From: Streptomyces sp. NBC_01268
Lineage (GTDB): Bacteria; Actinomycetota; Actinomycetes; Streptomycetales; Streptomycetaceae
Reading direction: 5' to 3'
DNA: 64,000 nt
Assembly: GCF_036240795.1 (NCBI RefSeq)
Contig: NZ_CP108454.1
Location: 6,632,001 to 6,696,000, forward strand
The notes under the pieces were generated by a model, which ran no database searches, was not told the DNA's origin, and saw only the letters and a list, made by a program, of their open reading frames with translations. Each line of letters opens with the position of its first letter. Position 1 is the first letter of the stretch. Below, piece after piece: positions 24,500 through 35,911 of the stretch. The translations under genes were made by a program, and so were the position numbers.

Positions 24500-25498
24500 C
24501 CCCGCGGCGTCCAGGCGTGCGAGCTGCTCGGCCGAGAGGCCGAGGTCCAGGGCCGGGAGGGACGCCTCGAACTGGGCCAGGGTGCGGGGGCCGATCAGCG
24601 GGATCGCCCGGGGCGAGGTCTGGTGCAGGAGCCAGGACAGGACCAGCTGGTTGGGGGTCACGCCCGTCTCGGCGGCCAGGCCGGCGAGCGCTTCGAGCCT
24701 CGCGTCGGCGTCGGGACCGGCGTACCGCTCCATCATCCAGTGGTCCCGGCGCTTGGCCGGGTCGTCGTAGATGCCGCGCAGGATCGGCGAGTACGCGACG
24801 AGGCTCAGCTCCTCGTGGGCGCGCAGGTAGTCCAGCTGCTCGTGGTCGACGACCGAGGCGACGTCGAGGCCGGTGCGGGGCCGCAGGTAGGAGTGCTGCT
24901 GCTGGAGGGCGACCGGGGCGGGCCAGCCGTGGCGTTCGCACAGGCCGCGGATGCGCTCCATGCGCCAGGTCCGGACGTTGGACCAGCCGATGTAGCGCGC
25001 CTTGCCGGACCGTACGATCCCGGCCAGCGCCTCCAGGGTCTCCTCCAGCGGCGTCGCCCGGTCGTCCACGTGGACGTAGAGCAGGTCCACGTGGTCGGTG
25101 CGCAGGCGGCGCAGGCTGTCGTCGATCGAGGTGTTCAGGGTCGTCGCCCCGGCGCCGTCGAAGCGGGCCCGGCTCCAGTCCGCCCCGCCCCCCGGGAGCC
25201 GTGCCTCGTCCGCGTTGAGGACGAGCCCCGCCGCCTTCGTCGCCAGGAACACCCGGTCCCGGCGCCCGCCGCGGGCCGACCAGCGCCCGAGGAGCTCCTC
25301 GCTCTCGCCCCCGTTGCTGCCCGGACGGTCCCACCAGCAGTAGCAGTTGGCGGTGTCGAGGAAGGTGCCGCCCGCCTCGGTGAACCGGTCGAGCATGGCG
25401 ACCGACGTCGCCTCGTCCGTCGTCGTGCCCATCAGCATGCAGCCGAGGCCGACCTGGCTGACGCGTTCCCCGGTGCGGCCCAGTTCGACGTGCTTCAT
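24494..25498 (-). CDS. Aldo/keto reductase
   Basis: ATG 25498 follows GGGGGAG and gives 334 aa. The catalytic tetrad is intact: Asp48 and Tyr53 (FLDTANCYCW), Lys88 (FLATKAAG), His143 (LLYVHVDD). The (beta/alpha)8 motifs ARYIGWSNVRTWRMERI and SYSP-type AYSPILRG are also visible. It reduces aldehydes or ketones with NADPH, and its substrate is unknown. The conserved length and tetrad argue for function. No operon partner is apparent. Confidence 0.92.
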   Translation of the reverse strand: MKHVELGRTGERVSQVGLGCMLMGTTTDEATSVAMLDRFTEAGGTFLDTANCYCWWDRPGSNGGESEELLGRWSARGGRRDRVFLATKAAGLVLNADEARLPGGGADWSRARFDGAGATTLNTSIDDSLRRLRTDHVDLLYVHVDDRATPLEETLEALAGIVRSGKARYIGWSNVRTWRMERIRGLCERHGWPAPVALQQQHSYLRPRTGLDVASVVDHEQLDYLRAHEELSLVAYSPILRGIYDDPAKRRDHWMMERYAGPDADARLEALAGLAAETGVTPNQLVLSWLLHQTSPRAIPLIGPRTLAQFEASLPALDLGLSAEQLARLDAAGA

Positions 25499-25590
25499 GG
25501 AACTCCCCCTCGTGATCGGCCCGTTCGCCGGTCGCACACGCTAGGCGTTGGAGTGCACGCGAAGGCAAGCCGTGCCGCGCGGGGGTGTTC

Positions 25591-26070
25591 TCAGTCCGTC
25601 GGGCCGGACAGCGGGGCCAGGTCCGGCTCGACCCAGGAGGTCCTCGCGGTGTCGCCGGCCAGCGTCTCCCGCCGGTAGTGGCGGTGGAGCAGGGCCGCGT
25701 CGAACAGCTCGGGGTGGCGGACGGCGAAGGGGTCGAAGCCGTCGGCGGCGTCCGCCTCCCCGTCGGCGGCCGCCCGCAGGCCCACCAGCTCGACCCACGC
25801 CCGGGTCATCGTCACGTGGAACTTCTGCGGCGCCCCCGCAGCGGTCGCCGTGCGGTCGATGCCCGTGCCGACCAGGTCCACGGCCGCGGCGGTGCCGTAC
25901 GCCCGTGCCGCCCGCCAGGCCAGCTCGACGTGCTGCCGGTGCCCGAAGCGGTCGGCCCCGGCCATGACCTCCCGCATCAGCGCGGCGAAGGCCTCGGCGG
26001 GGAGGGGCCCGGCGGGGGTGCCGGTGCGGTCGGCGGGGGTGCCGGCGGGGTCGGCGGCGGGGGTGCTCAT
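25591..26070 (-). CDS. Conserved actinobacterial protein of unknown function
   Basis: ATG 26070 gives 159 aa. The first 24 residues are a Pro/Ala/Thr-rich repeat (AGTPADRTGTPAG). The rest contains FAALMREVMAGADRFGHRQHVELAWRAARAYG, GAPQKFHVTMTRAWVELVGL and FDPFAVRHPELFD...LLHRHYRRETL, ending ARTSWVEPDLAPL. The conserved His and Trp residues suggest a small helical enzyme or ligand-binding protein, but I can name no function. A ribosome binding site, GGAGG, is at a workable distance. Confidence 0.65.
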   Translation of the reverse strand: MSTPAADPAGTPADRTGTPAGPLPAEAFAALMREVMAGADRFGHRQHVELAWRAARAYGTAAAVDLVGTGIDRTATAAGAPQKFHVTMTRAWVELVGLRAAADGEADAADGFDPFAVRHPELFDAALLHRHYRRETLAGDTARTSWVEPDLAPLSGPTD

Positions 26071-26242
26071 GCGGGAGGCCTTCGGGGGAGGGGAGGCGGG
26101 GAGGGGGGCAGCGGACGCTGCGGCTCCGCATCGTACGTATCGGGCGCATCCGGCGGCAAAGGGGGCCCGTGGGCAGCGGGCGGCACCCGTCCGCCGGCCA
26201 CGGGCCGCCGTGCACGTGGGTGAAGAGGCGGCCCGGCTGGGT

Positions 26243-26392
26243 CCGGTGATCGGGTGGCGCCGTATCGCCCACGAGCGCGGCCACGACGTGCGGTTGAAGG
26301 AGTTGACGCTCCTCGGCGTCCTCACCGTCCCCGCCGCGTTGAGCGCCGCCACCGTGGCGCTCTGGGGCTCGCTGGCGCTGCTCGGCCCGTAG
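26243..26392 (+). pseudogene. C-terminal remnant of an ArsB/SLC13-type permease
   Basis: In one frame the last 50 codons read GPVIGWRRIAHERGHDVRLK, then a hydrophobic segment LLGVLTVPAALSAATVALWG, ending in a stop at 26390-26392. This resembles the end of ion-transporter-superfamily permeases, where WRR...RG precedes the final membrane helix. Nothing upstream in that frame looks like the missing ten or so helices, and no start or RBS is seen. I therefore call it a 3' relic left by a deletion. Confidence 0.45.
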
Positions 26393-26462
26393 CCGGTCCG
26401 CGGCGGGGTCCGGCGGGCCGGGACGGTCGGCGGCCTTGTCAGGGGTCGGCGGCGGGAGGAGC

Positions 26463-27248
26463 CTAGACCCGCCGGACGTCGACGCCCTGGTCGGAGAGCG
26501 CCTCGACGACGGGGTCGGGGGCGTCGTGGTCGGTGACGAGGATGTCGATGTCGGAGATGGCGCAGACGCGGGCGAAGGCCCGCCTGCCCAGCTTGGTGGA
26601 GTCGGTCACGACGATGAGGGTGGCCGCCCGCTCCGCCATGGAGCGGTTGGCGCTCGCCTCGCCCTCGTCGTGCGTGGAGGCGCCGAAGTCGGGGTCGACC
26701 GCGTCGATGCCGAGGATCGCGTAGTCCAGCGAGAGGCCCTGGAGCGTCGCCGCCGCGAGCGGACCGGTGAGCTCGTAGGACTGCGGGCGGGCGACCCCGC
26801 CGGTCACGACCGTCTTCACGTACGGGCGGACGGCGAGCTCGTTGGCGATGTTCACGGCGTTGGTGACGATGGTCAGCGCCGGGCCGCCGGAGTGCGCCGC
26901 GAGGTCGCCGCGGGTCGCCAGTTCGCGCGCGACCTCCGAGGTGGTCGTGCCGCCGTTGAGCCCGACGATCGCGCCCGGCGGGACGAGCGCCGCGGCCGCG
27001 CGGGCGATGCGCTGTTTCTCGTCGGCCTTGCGGGCGGTCTTGTAGCGCAGCGGGAGGTCGTAGGTGACCCCGCTGAGGACGGCGCCGCCCCGGGTACGGG
27101 TGAGCAACTGCTGGCGCGCGAGCTCCTCCAGGTCGCGGCGGACCGTGGCGGGGGAGACGCCGAGCAGTTCGGCCGCCTCGCCGACCTCGATGCTGCCCTT
27201 CTCGCCCAGCGCGTCGAGCAGCCGCGTCCAGCGCTCGTGCGTGCTCAT
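26463..27248 (-). CDS. DeoR family transcriptional regulator of sugar metabolism
   Basis: ATG 27248 follows GAGGAGAACGGTG and gives 261 aa. The N-terminal helix-turn-helix is VGEAAELLGVSPATVRRDLEELARQQLLTRTRGG. The C-terminal DeoRC sugar-phosphate domain has VGLNGGTTTSEVARELA, TIVTNAVNIANELA and a late VVTDSTKLGRRAFARV. It is divergent from the SIS isomerase at 27399 and, by analogy with AgaR/GatR, should repress that gene and the aldolase until a sugar phosphate binds. The intergenic stretch contains GCACGTGC at 27318, a possible half of an operator. Confidence 0.93.
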   Translation of the reverse strand: MSTHERWTRLLDALGEKGSIEVGEAAELLGVSPATVRRDLEELARQQLLTRTRGGAVLSGVTYDLPLRYKTARKADEKQRIARAAAALVPPGAIVGLNGGTTTSEVARELATRGDLAAHSGGPALTIVTNAVNIANELAVRPYVKTVVTGGVARPQSYELTGPLAAATLQGLSLDYAILGIDAVDPDFGASTHDEGEASANRSMAERAATLIVVTDSTKLGRRAFARVCAISDIDILVTDHDAPDPVVEALSDQGVDVRRV

Positions 27249-27398
27249 CACCGTTCTCCTCGCCTCGTGACCTCGGGGGCCGAGCGTAACGCCCCTTCGC
27301 CTCCACATGAGCATTCCTTGCACGTGCTTGCTCAAAGTTGCGCGCAGACTCTATAAAGGAGCCAACTTCAATCATCATCGGTTCGGGGAGGCGCCGCC

Positions 27399-28274
27399 AT
27401 GAGTCATGTCGACACGGAGATAGCCAGCCAGCCCGCCTGTTGGCGCCGCGCACTGGACACCAAGCCCGCCGGTCTGCCCGCCGACGGCGAGCGCGTCGCC
27501 GTCGTCGGCTGCGGCACCTCCCTCTACATCGCCCAGGCGTACGCCGTGCTGCGCGAAGCCGCCGGCCTCGGCGAGACCGACGCCTTCGCCGCCTCCGAGT
27601 ACCCGGCGCACCGTGCCTACGACCGGGTCGTCGCCATCACCCGCTCCGGCACCACGACCGAGGTCCTCGCCGCCCTGGCCCGGGTCCCCGAGGGCACCCC
27701 GACCGTCGCGCTCACCGGAGACCTCGACACCCCCGTCGTCCGGGCCGCCGGCACCGTCGTCGACCTGTCCTTCGCCGACGAGCGGTCGGTCGTGCAGACC
27801 CGCTTCGCCACCACCGCCCTCGTCCTGCTGCGTGCCGCCCTCGGCCTCGTACCGGACGACCTCGTCGAGCAGGCCGAACGGGCCGTCGCCGAACCGCTGC
27901 CCGAAGCCGCCGTGGAATCGGGGCAGTTCACCTTCCTCGGCACCGGCTGGACCATCGGCCTCGCCAACGAGGCCGCGCTGAAGCTGCGCGAGGCCGCCGG
28001 GGCCTGGACCGAGTCGTACGCGGCGATGGAGTACCGGCACGGCCCGATCAGCGTCACCGGACCCACCAGCACCGTCTGGTTCTTCGGCGCGCCGCCCGCC
28101 GGGCTCCTCGGCCAGATCGCCCCGACCGGCGCGTACGCCTCCGTCTCCGACGCCGACCCCCTCGCCGACCTCATCCGCGCCCAGCGTCTCGCCGTCACCC
28201 TCGCGACCCGCCGCGGCCTCGACCCCGACCAGCCCGAGGGCCTGACCCGCTCGATCGTGCTGGCCGACTCCTGA
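27399..28274 (+). CDS. SIS domain sugar isomerase/deaminase (AgaS/GlmS C-terminal-like)
   Basis: 291 aa with two SIS repeats: VVGCGTSLYIAQAYAVL, ITRSGTTTEVLAAL (phosphosugar loop), then FLGTGWTIGLANEAALKLREAA and SYAAMEYRHGPISV. The last motif and the absence of a glutaminase domain point to an AgaS-type ketose/aldose-phosphate isomerase or amino-sugar deaminase. It lies between the DeoR regulator and a class II aldolase, a standard arrangement for galactosamine/tagatose-type catabolism. No transporter or kinase is adjacent. Confidence 0.88.
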   Translation: MSHVDTEIASQPACWRRALDTKPAGLPADGERVAVVGCGTSLYIAQAYAVLREAAGLGETDAFAASEYPAHRAYDRVVAITRSGTTTEVLAALARVPEGTPTVALTGDLDTPVVRAAGTVVDLSFADERSVVQTRFATTALVLLRAALGLVPDDLVEQAERAVAEPLPEAAVESGQFTFLGTGWTIGLANEAALKLREAAGAWTESYAAMEYRHGPISVTGPTSTVWFFGAPPAGLLGQIAPTGAYASVSDADPLADLIRAQRLAVTLATRRGLDPDQPEGLTRSIVLADS

Positions 28275-28340
28275 GCGGGACCGGCCGACCCCTGACCCCG
28301 GCCGGGCGGTCCCTGACCCCGCCCGGCCGGTGACCCGGCT

Positions 28341-28370
28341 CCCCGCCGCCGGCCCCTTCCGGCGGCGGGG
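28341..28370. terminator. 12-bp hairpin between SIS isomerase and aldolase genes
   Basis: CCCCGCCGCCGG (28341-28352) pairs perfectly with 28359-28370 across a 6-nt loop, without a U-tract. It sits in the 183-bp gap between two co-directional genes and may give partial termination or protect the 3' end of the upstream transcript. Just after it are short CCGCCCTCC repeats (28386-28415). Confidence 0.55.
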
Positions 28371-28457
28371 ACGCACGGCCCGCATCCGCCCTCCGCCCTC
28401 CGCGCTCCGCCCTCCGTACGCGCACCCGCATCCAGCCGACCAAGGAGCAGAACCGTC

Positions 28458-29309
28458 ATGCCCCTCGTAGGAACCGGCGACGTCGTCGGACCGGCCGCGG
28501 CCGCCGGTCGTGGCGTCGGCGCCTTCAACGTCATCCAGCTCGAACACGCCCAGGCGATCGTGGCCGGTGCGGAAGCCGCCGGCACCCCGGTGATCCTCCA
28601 GGTCAGCGAGAACACCGCCCGCTACCACGGCGCCCTCGCCGCGATCGGCACCGCGACCCTGGCCGTCGCCCGGGCCGCCGGGGTCCCCGTCGCCGTCCAC
28701 CTCGACCACGCGACCTCCGCCGGACTCGTCGAGGAGGCCGTCGCGCTCGGCTTCTCCTCCGTCATGTACGACGCCTCCACGCTGCCGTACGAGGAGAACC
28801 TCGCCGCCACCGAGCGGGTGCGGGCCCTGTGCCACGCCGCCGGGGTGTGGGTCGAGGCCGAACTCGGCGAGGTCGGCGGCAAGGACGGCGTCCACGCCCC
28901 GGGCGCCCGCACCGACCCGGCCGAGGCCGCGGACTTCGTCGCCGCCACCGGTGTGGACGCCCTCGCGGTGGCCGTCGGCACCTCGCACGCCATGGCCACC
29001 CGGGACGCCGCCCTCGACTTCGACCTCATCGCGGCCCTGCGCGCGCGGCTGCCCGTGCCGCTGGTGCTGCACGGCTCGTCGGGCGTCGGCGACGAGGACC
29101 TGGCCACCGCCGTCGCCCACGGCATGACGAAGGTCAACATCGCCACCCACCTGAACCGCGTCTTCACCCGCGCCGCCCGCGAAGTCCTCGACGCGGACCG
29201 GGCGCTGGCCGACACCCGCCGCTACCTCGGCGCGGGGCGGACGGCGATGACCCACGAGGTCACCAGGCTGCTGGGGATCCTCGACGCGCGGGCGGGGAGC
29301 ATCGCCTGA
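28458..29309 (+). CDS. Class II fructose/tagatose-bisphosphate aldolase
   Basis: 283 aa with zinc-enzyme motifs: VHLDHATSAGLV (metal His), EAELGEVGGKDG, VAVGTSHA and LVLHGSSGVGDEDL, and TKVNIATHLNRVFTRA near the C-terminus. Length and motifs fit KbaY/GatY and bacterial class II aldolases, which cleave ketose-1,6-bisphosphates to dihydroxyacetone phosphate and glyceraldehyde-3-phosphate. The AAGGAG site precedes ATG 28458. It is the likely last step of the pathway begun by the SIS isomerase and controlled by the DeoR regulator. Confidence 0.92.
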   Translation: MPLVGTGDVVGPAAAAGRGVGAFNVIQLEHAQAIVAGAEAAGTPVILQVSENTARYHGALAAIGTATLAVARAAGVPVAVHLDHATSAGLVEEAVALGFSSVMYDASTLPYEENLAATERVRALCHAAGVWVEAELGEVGGKDGVHAPGARTDPAEAADFVAATGVDALAVAVGTSHAMATRDAALDFDLIAALRARLPVPLVLHGSSGVGDEDLATAVAHGMTKVNIATHLNRVFTRAAREVLDADRALADTRRYLGAGRTAMTHEVTRLLGILDARAGSIA

Positions 29310-29499
29310 CGGCACGGCACGGCACGGCATGCACGGCACGGGCAAGGCGGCGGGCCGTCGCCGGGGGCGGCTTCGGCTCCCGCCGCCGGTGGCGAGCTCG
29401 ACCTCGACCGCGTACCGGACGCCGATGGCTGCCTCCGGTCAGGCGCCGGTGGGGTCCTTCGGCCTCGGCCGCGTGCCCGACACCGGTGGCGGCCTCCCG

Positions 29500-33070
<3,571 letters not shown>

Positions 33071-33244
33071 GGCGTACCCGCCGGTGACCCTTCCCGCAGG
33101 GTCCGGCCCGCCAGGCACGCACGCTCGGCCCGGGGGCCCTCCGCCGGCCGTCAACCGGCGGCCGCCCGGTCACCTGCCGCTGACCTGCGGCTTTCCGCGG
33201 CGGACGGGTGCGACGCCGCACGGCTGCGCTAGATACAAGCCTCC

Positions 33245-34630
33245 ATGAAGGCTTCCCCCTCGATCCCCTCGATCCCCTCGATCCCCACGAGCGCCTCGAT
33301 TCCGACCGCTCCCCGCGCGCTGCCCCTCGTCGGGCACGTCGTGCCGCTGCTGCGGGATCCGCTGGCGTTCCTGAAGTCCCTGCCCGCCCTCGGCGAGTTG
33401 GTCCGCATCCGGCTCGGCCCGCTCGGCGTCGTCGTGATCTGCGACTTGGAACTCACCCGGCAGGCCCTGCTCGACGACCGGATCTTCGACAAGGGCGGAC
33501 CGCTCTACGACCGCCTGCGCGAAGTCATCGGCGAGGGCGTGGTCTCCTGCCCGCACCAGGCGCACCGGCGGCTGCGGCGCCTGTCCCAGCCGGCCTTCCA
33601 CCAGGCGCGGCTGCCGGAGTACGCGCGCGCCATGACCGCCTGCGTCCAGGAGACGACGCGGTCCTGGAACCCCGGCCAAGTCCTCGACGTGCCCGCCGAG
33701 ATGATGAAGGCCAGCGCCAGGATCATCACCGCCACGCTGTTCTCCGACACGCTGCCCGCGCTCGCGCACGGCCGGCTCACCGACGACGTCACCACCGTCG
33801 TCAAGAGCCTCTACCAGCGCATGTTCCTCGTCCCGCCGCTGGACCGGCTGCCCACCCCCGGCAACCGCGCCCACCTCGCCGCCCGCGCCCGCCTCCATGC
33901 CACCGTCGAGCGCGTCATCGCCCGGCGCCGCGCCGACGGCACCGACCGCGGCGACCTGCTCTCGGCCCTGGTCGCGGCGCACGACCCCGAGGACGACCGC
34001 CCCGGTATGAGCGGCGCCGAGATCAGCGACACCGTCGTCTCCTTCGTCCTCGCCGGCATCGAGAGCACCGCCGCCGCGCTGTCCTCGGCCCTGGACCTGC
34101 TGGCCCGTCACCCCGAGGTCGAGAGGCGGCTGCACGCCGAGCTCGACACCGTCCTGGGCGGCGCGCCGCCCACCTACGCCGACCTGCACCGCCTGCCGCT
34201 GACCGAGCACGTCGTCACCGAGACCCTCCGGCTGCGCCCGCCGGGCTGGTTCTTCACCCGCGTGGTCACCGCCGACACGTCCCTCGGCGGACACCTCCTG
34301 CCGGCCGGGACCAGCGTCGCCTACAGCCCCTACCTCATCCACCACCGGCCCGACCTCTACGCCGACCCCGAGGTCTTCGCCCCCGACCGCTGGGCCGACC
34401 CGCACTCCCGGCCGCCCCGCCACGCCTTCCTGCCGTTCGCCGCGGGCGCCCGCAAATGCATCGGCGACGCGTTCAGCATGGTCGAGGCCACCCTGGCCCT
34501 CGCGACCATCGCCGCCCGGTGGCGCCTGGAACCCGTGGCGGGCCACCGGGGCCGCCTCGCGGCGGCGGTGACGCTGGAGCTCCGCGACCTGCGCATGCGG
34601 GCCCACCCGCGCGTCGCGACGCCGGTGTGA
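33245..34630 (+). CDS. Cytochrome P450 (terpene-oxygenase type, CYP170/CYP183-like)
   Basis: 461 aa. Motifs: I-helix LAGIESTAAAL, K-helix ETLRLRP and heme loop FLPFAAGARKCIGDAF, with Cys405 as the iron ligand. The N-terminal half (LVGHVVPLLRDPLAFLKSLPALGELVRIRLGP, then HRRLRRLSQPAFHQARLPEYA) is most like CYP170A1 and pentalenene oxygenases that act on sesquiterpenes. No terpene cyclase, ferredoxin or reductase is nearby, so substrate and redox partner are unknown. The first 22 residues are Ser/Ile/Pro repeats encoded by a tandem 9-bp repeat at 33256-33284. No clear ribosome binding site precedes ATG 33245. Confidence 0.9.
   Translation: MKASPSIPSIPSIPTSASIPTAPRALPLVGHVVPLLRDPLAFLKSLPALGELVRIRLGPLGVVVICDLELTRQALLDDRIFDKGGPLYDRLREVIGEGVVSCPHQAHRRLRRLSQPAFHQARLPEYARAMTACVQETTRSWNPGQVLDVPAEMMKASARIITATLFSDTLPALAHGRLTDDVTTVVKSLYQRMFLVPPLDRLPTPGNRAHLAARARLHATVERVIARRRADGTDRGDLLSALVAAHDPEDDRPGMSGAEISDTVVSFVLAGIESTAAALSSALDLLARHPEVERRLHAELDTVLGGAPPTYADLHRLPLTEHVVTETLRLRPPGWFFTRVVTADTSLGGHLLPAGTSVAYSPYLIHHRPDLYADPEVFAPDRWADPHSRPPRHAFLPFAAGARKCIGDAFSMVEATLALATIAARWRLEPVAGHRGRLAAAVTLELRDLRMRAHPRVATPV
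33256..33284. repeat. Tandem 9-bp repeat in the P450 N-terminus
   Basis: CCCTCGATC is repeated three times head to tail, encoding the Pro-Ser-Ile units of the N-terminal extension. A slippage-prone tract such as this may vary in copy number between strains. Each 9-bp change keeps the frame. Confidence 0.8.
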
Positions 34631-34661
34631 CGGGGGAGCCGTCCGCGGTGTCCCGGAGGGC

Positions 34662-34704
34662 AGGCCCCTGCGCGCCGAACACCGCGGACGGCGCGCAGGG
34701 GCCT
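34662..34704. terminator. Bidirectional hairpin between P450 and modA
   Basis: A perfect 15-bp stem AGGCCCCTGCGCGCC (34662-34676) pairs with 34690-34704 around a 13-nt loop. The P450 and modA genes converge on it, so it should terminate both. Confidence 0.82.
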
Positions 34705-34762
34705 TCCCGACCGGTGCTCCCCGCGCGGCGAGAGCCACTCCAGCGCGCGGGACCGGTGGCCG

Positions 34763-35560
34763 TCACGGCTTCTGGAAGCCGGCGTCCTGGAGGATCTTCT
34801 GGGCCTCGGGGGTGCTGAGCCAGGCGACGAAGGCGGCGGCGGCCTCGGCGTTCCCGGAGCCCTTGAGCGTGGCCGCGGGGTACTCGGCGACGGCGTTCTG
34901 GGCGTCGGGGATCTCGACGGCGTCGACCTTGTCCTTGGCGCTCTCGGCGTCGGTCTTGTAGACGAGTCCGGCGTCGGCCTCGCCCAGCTCGACCTTGCTG
35001 AGGACGGCGCGGACGTTCGGCTCCTGCGAGACCGGCTTCACGGTGATCCTCTGGGCGTCGAGGATCTTCTTGCTGTACTTCCCGGCGGGGACCTCGGGGG
35101 CGGCCAGGACGACCTTGAGCCCGGGGTCGGCGAGGTCCCTGAGCTCGTCGACCTTGTGCGGGTTTCCCTCGCCGGTGGCGATGACGAGCCGGTTCCTGGC
35201 GATCACGGTCGGGGTGCCGGTGTCGTTCTTCGCCTTGGCCATGGACTTGGTGTCGGCGGTGACGAGGGCGTCGGCGGGCGCACCCTGGGCGACCTGGGCG
35301 ACGAGCTCCTGGGAGCCCGCGAAGGAGAAGGTGATCCTGGTGCCGGGGTGGGACTTCTCGTAGGCGGCGCCGGCGGTCTTGAAGACGTCGGTGAGCGAGG
35401 CGGCGGCCAGGACGGTGAGCTTGGTGTCGGCGGTGGCGGACCCGCCGGTGGCCTTGCCCTTGGCGCCGTCGGTGTCGCTGGAGCAGGCCGCGAGCGGTAC
35501 GAGCAGCGCGGCGGTGATGACGGCGGCGGCGGTACGGCGTCCGGTGAGCGTGCGGGACAT
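34763..35560 (-). CDS. modA: Molybdate ABC transporter substrate-binding lipoprotein
   Basis: 265 aa with a lipoprotein signal (VITAALLVPLAACSS; lipidated Cys about residue 26). Family blocks: TKLTVLAAASLTDVFKTAGAAYEK, ITFSFAGSQELVAQVAQGAPADALVTAD, LVIATGEGNP, VPAGKYSKKIL and GEADAGLVYKTDA, all typical of ModA. It delivers molybdate or tungstate to a ModBC transporter. No modB or modC is adjacent: the gene downstream is a convergent P450. The permease and ATPase must be elsewhere or lost. The RBS AAGGAG lies before ATG 35560. Confidence 0.93.
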   Translation of the reverse strand: MSRTLTGRRTAAAVITAALLVPLAACSSDTDGAKGKATGGSATADTKLTVLAAASLTDVFKTAGAAYEKSHPGTRITFSFAGSQELVAQVAQGAPADALVTADTKSMAKAKNDTGTPTVIARNRLVIATGEGNPHKVDELRDLADPGLKVVLAAPEVPAGKYSKKILDAQRITVKPVSQEPNVRAVLSKVELGEADAGLVYKTDAESAKDKVDAVEIPDAQNAVAEYPAATLKGSGNAEAAAAFVAWLSTPEAQKILQDAGFQKP

Positions 35561-35911
35561 GAGGCTGAACTCCTTCGGGACGGAGGGAAGTACTGCATGA
35601 GGGCTCAGGCGTCAGGTGCGGCCGACTTCCACTCCCGGCAGGACTGCATGTGCGACACGGTAGGGCTGTTCTGCTCTCATCTGCAACAAGACTGGAGGAC
35701 TCTCCATCGCGAATGAGAGGAAGCTCGGAGGAACGGCCAACAGGCGCCTTGGGGTTTCCCGGAAACTCCGGAGCCGGCCGTCGGGCCCAGTGCGTTCGGA
35801 CGAGAGGCGTTTTCGCGGCCTGGCATGGCATCTACGATGGATCGTCTCGTATTCACCTTGCGCATGTGAGGTGGGAGACGCGTGCATTCACCAGGGGGCA
35901 AGGAGTTCCGC
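35561..35911. promoter_or_regulatory. Divergent region between modA and the PucR-type gene
   Basis: This 351-bp gap has no convincing gene. It contains two small palindromes: GTTTCCCGGAAAC at 35754-35766 and ACGATGGATCGT at 35834-35845. Either could be an operator for the PucR-type regulator or for molybdate control of modA. I saw no molybdenum-cofactor riboswitch. Confidence 0.4.

Noticed and set aside
33245-34630. Terpene biosynthetic cluster around the P450
   Set aside because: No terpene cyclase, prenyltransferase or ferredoxin gene lies nearby; only the P450 itself is terpene-type.
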